Below are positions 60,950 through 64,000 of a stretch of 64,000 bases of DNA, in pieces. Below the pieces are notes generated by a model. That model was not told the DNA's origin and made no database searches. It saw nothing but the letters and a program-made list of their open reading frames with translations. The translations under genes were made by a program, and so were the position numbers. The DNA lies in the NCBI GenBank assembly GCA_012839115.1, contig DUNX01000074.1, positions 1-64,000 on the forward strand, in the 5' to 3' direction. The stretch is from Bacillota bacterium. Its GTDB lineage: Bacteria > Bacillota > UBA4882 > UBA10575. Numbering within the stretch: the stretch's first letter is position 1; each line of letters begins with the position of its first letter.

Positions 60950-61696
60950 ATGTCCGCGTTACTTTCTTTACGCGCCCGATTCGTTGGTAGTTTACTCGTC
61001 GCCGTCGCTCTAGTATTCGCAGTAATCCTTCCAGCATCAGCCGTTGTCTACTATTTCGTTGGTGGGTCGTCAAGCCCATATTATTGCTCTACCGGTGCTG
61101 GGAGCCAGTGCGGCACATTTAGCTATTCAACGAAGCAATCATCGAACTACTCATCATACTACTCAACGCGGAATAATTCTACCAGCCAACGCAGTTACTA
61201 TCAGATCATTGTACCGCAGAAACCAAGCGCTCCGGCGCCTGCTCCACAACCTCCGGGTTCCACCAACCCGCCATCTCCATCTCCATCTCCTTCTCCTGCT
61301 CCGAGCGGGAGTATCACTTCCAAGGAGCAGCAGATGGTGAGCTTGGTGAACCAGGAAAGATCGAAGGCTGGTTTACAGCAGTTGCAGGTGGACATGTCCC
61401 TGGTGGAACTGGCCAGGAAGAAGAGCCAAGACATGATTGACCGCAACTACTTCGGTCATAATTCACCAACCTATGGGTCGCCCTTTGATATGATGCGGCA
61501 GGCCGGTGTTAAATACACCACTGCCGGTGAAAACCTGGCCGGCGCCGCTTCTGTCACTTCGGCCCATAACAATCTGATGGCCAGTTCCGGTCATCGCGCC
61601 AATATTCTGAGCCCGAGATATAATTACTTCGGGGTTGGGATTGTCGAAGGCGGTCCCTATGGAAACATGTTCACCCAGTTGTTCGTGGGTAGATAA
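60950..61696 (+). CDS. Secreted CAP-superfamily (SCP-like) protein
   Basis: ATG 60950 behind AAAGGAG gives 248 aa. A signal peptide runs to about 30 (VFAVILPASAVVYY), then a Ser/Tyr/Asn-rich stretch, a Pro-Ser linker (SPSPSPSPAPSG), and a CAP domain from about 125: EQQMVSLVNQERSKAGLQQL, DRNYFGHNSP, GENLAGA and SGHRANILSP, with the conserved His residues. Spore-former CAP proteins (YkwD/YlbC-like) are secreted or spore-associated; function unknown. Wall binding through the linker is not evident. Confidence 0.92.
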   Translation: MSALLSLRARFVGSLLVAVALVFAVILPASAVVYYFVGGSSSPYYCSTGAGSQCGTFSYSTKQSSNYSSYYSTRNNSTSQRSYYQIIVPQKPSAPAPAPQPPGSTNPPSPSPSPSPAPSGSITSKEQQMVSLVNQERSKAGLQQLQVDMSLVELARKKSQDMIDRNYFGHNSPTYGSPFDMMRQAGVKYTTAGENLAGAASVTSAHNNLMASSGHRANILSPRYNYFGVGIVEGGPYGNMFTQLFVGR

Positions 61697-61750
61697 AAAA
61701 AAAGACCCCTTTTCGGGAGAGGGTGCGACACCGCCCCCCTCCGATGAAAT

Positions 61751-61776
61751 AGCGCCCGGCAAGGGCGCTTTTTTTT
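61751..61776 (+). terminator. Terminator after the CAP gene
   Basis: AGCGCCC (61751-61757) pairs with GGGCGCT (61763-61769), then eight T. Confidence 0.9.
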
Positions 61777-61825
61777 GCAAAGACTGAGGAAAGATTGCAG
61801 CTATAAGCACCTCCGGCGCCGGCGG

Positions 61826-61833
61826 CATATAAT
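61826..61833 (+). promoter_or_regulatory. Possible mother-cell sigma -10 element
   Basis: CATATAAT resembles the sigma-E/sigma-K -10 (CATAnnnT) and also contains TATAAT. No -35 is convincing. It is about 105 bp before the SPOCS gene, which makes a sporulation promoter sensible. Confidence 0.3.
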
Positions 61834-61938
61834 GTACTAGATCTGGATGTCCATCCGGATTTGGTGCGGTGACCGGCAGCTTATTAGGGTTTTGGTAACA
61901 GCTGTCCGGAAACTGGCGGGAGAAAGGAGGGTGCGTTG

Positions 61939-64000
61939 ATGGAGTTTGAGGAGAAGGATGCGGCGCGTGGACCGGAAGAGAACCAGCCGCAAGCTGAAGA
62001 TAGAATTATCCCGGACGGAAAGGAAGAACCGGCAGCGCGCGCGAGCGCGCGAACTGTTGTCCCAGAAGAACCGGAAGCTGCGGTAGAAGAACCAGGAGCA
62101 ACGGCGGAAGAACCGGAAGTAACAGCAGAAAAAGCAGAAAAAGAAGAGAAGAAGACAAAAACCACGCGGCCACGGAAGAAACGGAAAAATCGCAGCGCCG
62201 GGCAGGAAACTACAGAAAGAGAGAAAACAGAGGCAAAAGAGGCTGAGCAGGAAAAGGCCGCAGCGGAACCGGAAGAGGTAGAGGTTGTTGTAAGAAAAAA
62301 GAAAAAAAAGGCGCGCGAAGATGAGACCGGGGAAGAGGCGCCTCCAGAGGCGGCAAAGAAGATTGTCATGCCAACAAGGGTACAGGTGAAGGCGAGCTCG
62401 AGTACGGACGGGGAAACGGAAGGAGAGTCCCTTGCGGAGTATGATCCCAATCTGGTAAAGATCAAAGTCAATAACTCCAGTATTGAAGAGACTGAGGAGA
62501 TGGAAGCCGACGCAGGGGTGGCAACGGCTTTTCAAGGCGCCCAGGTACGGGTGGGTGAAGCTAGAACCCGAGTCGCCCCGGCCATACCGGTTACCCGGCT
62601 GCCGGCGGCGGCGGTGAAGATACGGAATATTACCGGTGAGATCAGGGATATTACAGCGGAGATCATCCCCGACAAAGTGATCATCCAGGGGACTATTCAT
62701 AAACAAGTATTCTTCGTTGGCACTGACGGTGTAATCAGGCATTTTGCAGAAGATATCCCTTTCAGTACCTTTATTGATCTCCCCGGGGCAGAGCCCGGCA
62801 TGAACGTACAGGTGCACCCGGTTATTGAAAAGATCCTTTTCCGTTTGGCTGCGGACGGGCGGTCTGTATTACAAAAAATCATCCTGGAGATCTTTGTCAA
62901 GGTAACCGAGTTTGTCCAGGTGGGGTTGGAAATAAATGAAGGCCCGTTGCTGCTTTTACCCTCTGTGGTTGGCGAAGCCACCAAACAACACTTGATCGAA
63001 GAAACAGTGGAGCTTGATCCGCCGGCAGAAAAGGTTGATGAAATCCGGGGAGAACTGCGGGATCTCCAGGTGGAAATTATTCCCGACAAAGTAATAGTGC
63101 AAGGGATAATCCACAAACAGATCTTTTTTGTCGACCGGAACAACCTCGCCCGCCACCAGGAAGAAGAGGTTCCCTTCAGTATGTTCCTGGATCTTCCCGG
63201 GGCGGAACCGGGCATGGATGTGCAGGTACACCCGGTAATTGAGAAGATCTTTTTTGAACTCGTCTCCCCGGTAGAACTGCAGCAAAAGGTGATCATTGAA
63301 GTCTTTATCAAGGTAACTGAGAAGATTCAGGAACGTGTCCGTACGGGCGAAGGACCATTGTTCAAAGTGGAACAGGTGATTGGCGAAGGCCAGGAACAGC
63401 TCTTGAAAGAGTCCGTCATTGAACTGGAACGGCCGGCCATCAAAATCCGGGAGATCGTGGGCGAGGTGCGAAATATCAGTGCCCAGGTGATACCGGATAA
63501 AGTGATTATCCAAGGAATTTTGCATAAACAGATCTTCTTTATCACCACGGATAATGTTGAACGCCACCAGATGGAAGAGGTTCCTTTCGGACTTTTTATT
63601 GATATTCCAGGCGCGGCCCCGGGTTTAAATACCAATGTGAAAATCCTCATCGAACAGATAATTTTTCACTTGGATGATGACCGTATCCTACGGCAAAAAG
63701 TGATCCTTCAAGCCAGGGTCGTGGTGACAGAAACGATCCAGGCCCGCTTGGCGACGACCGATTTTCCCATCTTCAAGTTGGAACAGGTCATCGGGGAAGG
63801 AATCCGGCAATTGCTCGTGGAAAAGGTGGAAGTCATTCCCGAAATAGTCCGCGCTGTGCGGGTGGTCCGGGTCGTACCCCAGCCCGTCGCCGTCACCGGC
63901 GAGCAGCAGATAATTGTGGAAAATGTTGTAGAACTGCCGGAAAAAGCAATTAAGATCCGGGAAGTAAGAGGGGAGATCACCGACCTCCGGGCCCGGATCA
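61939..64000 (+). CDS. Multi-SPOCS (DUF3794) protein, cut by the window end
   Basis: ATG 61939 behind GAAAGGAGGG opens a frame that runs without stop to the window end (687 codons). Residues 1-190 are highly charged and repetitive in E, A, K and R, with a tract-coded AARASARTVV near 34-43. SPOCS repeats begin near residues 226, 366, 501 and 671 (EIIPDKVIIQGTIHKQ in the first, VIPDKVIIQGILHKQ in the third). SPOCS proteins such as SipL bind SpoIVA and build the spore coat. No LysM is reached in this window; the C-terminus is missing. Confidence 0.88.
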   Translation, partial: MEFEEKDAARGPEENQPQAEDRIIPDGKEEPAARASARTVVPEEPEAAVEEPGATAEEPEVTAEKAEKEEKKTKTTRPRKKRKNRSAGQETTEREKTEAKEAEQEKAAAEPEEVEVVVRKKKKKAREDETGEEAPPEAAKKIVMPTRVQVKASSSTDGETEGESLAEYDPNLVKIKVNNSSIEETEEMEADAGVATAFQGAQVRVGEARTRVAPAIPVTRLPAAAVKIRNITGEIRDITAEIIPDKVIIQGTIHKQVFFVGTDGVIRHFAEDIPFSTFIDLPGAEPGMNVQVHPVIEKILFRLAADGRSVLQKIILEIFVKVTEFVQVGLEINEGPLLLLPSVVGEATKQHLIEETVELDPPAEKVDEIRGELRDLQVEIIPDKVIVQGIIHKQIFFVDRNNLARHQEEEVPFSMFLDLPGAEPGMDVQVHPVIEKIFFELVSPVELQQKVIIEVFIKVTEKIQERVRTGEGPLFKVEQVIGEGQEQLLKESVIELERPAIKIREIVGEVRNISAQVIPDKVIIQGILHKQIFFITTDNVERHQMEEVPFGLFIDIPGAAPGLNTNVKILIEQIIFHLDDDRILRQKVILQARVVVTETIQARLATTDFPIFKLEQVIGEGIRQLLVEKVEVIPEIVRAVRVVRVVPQPVAVTGEQQIIVENVVELPEKAIKIREVRGEITDLRARI

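Overview
The window reads as chromosomal DNA of an anaerobic, endospore-forming Bacillota (Firmicutes). Supporting signs are a dacF-spoIIAA-spoIIAB-sigF block, a GerE-like regulator, a multi-repeat SPOCS (DUF3794) protein, a YqzL-like protein, a T-box leader on pheST, a trimeric-type [FeFe] hydrogenase operon and a methyl-branch Wood-Ljungdahl trio (methyltransferase, formate-THF ligase, MTHFR-like protein). Many starts are TTG or GTG behind strong AGGAGG sites. No species can be named from the sequence; the mix resembles deep, moderately GC-rich, hydrogenogenic or acetogenic lineages.

Layout. 1-4.8 kb: a GH18 lipoprotein, a patatin-like lipase, a nitroreductase and a GltB-like FMN protein. 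5-11.8 kb: a Prc/Tsp-type processing protease, a DegV protein, a phenylacetate-CoA ligase with its ACT partner, a flavodoxin-fold reductase and a lone hisF. 11.9-17.7 kb: thiL, then leftward folE2 and a leftward C1 operon with its own promoter. 17.9-21 kb: dacF and the sporulation sigma-F operon. 21.3-23.1 kb: folP and folK. 23.4-27.95 kb: the hydrogenase operon, bounded by a consensus promoter and a terminator. 28.0-32.8 kb: a probable unannotated small RNA on the minus strand, tRNA-Val, a yqzL-like gene, the T-box and pheST. 33-41.6 kb: an unknown membrane protein, zapA, a CvpA-zinc-ribbon fusion, a NIF3-like protein, a U32 protein, rpsO and pnp. 42-53.7 kb: a division and cell-wall (dcw) cluster, mraZ-rsmH-ftsL-PBP-murE-murF-mraY-ftsW-murA plus a SPOR protein, without murD or murG. 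53.8-60.3 kb: a second hydrogenase-related cluster (DRTGG, HATPase, [FeFe]-hydrogenase-like Fe-S protein, DRTGG, PHP, NuoE-like, HATPase, NuoF-like) with no normal HydA. 60.4-64 kb: a GerE-like regulator, a secreted CAP protein and a SPOCS protein cut by the window end.

How the genes connect. The hydrogenase operon should couple NADH and ferredoxin to H2. The 54-60 kb cluster supplies a second NuoE/NuoF module beside proteins that look regulatory. The C1 trio uses folate, and folE2, folP and folK are in the same window. dacF/spoIIA, the GerE-like protein and the SPOCS protein belong to sporulation. mraZ to murA make wall precursors and the septum.

Outside the genes the window is unusual. Almost every intergenic gap carries its own short tandem repeat or hairpin series. 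Perfectly alternating purine-pyrimidine tracts (CG/CA/TG steps, 16-26 bp) recur at gene ends, sometimes extending into the poorly conserved ends of proteins (FtsL, MurF, MurA, the SPOCS protein).
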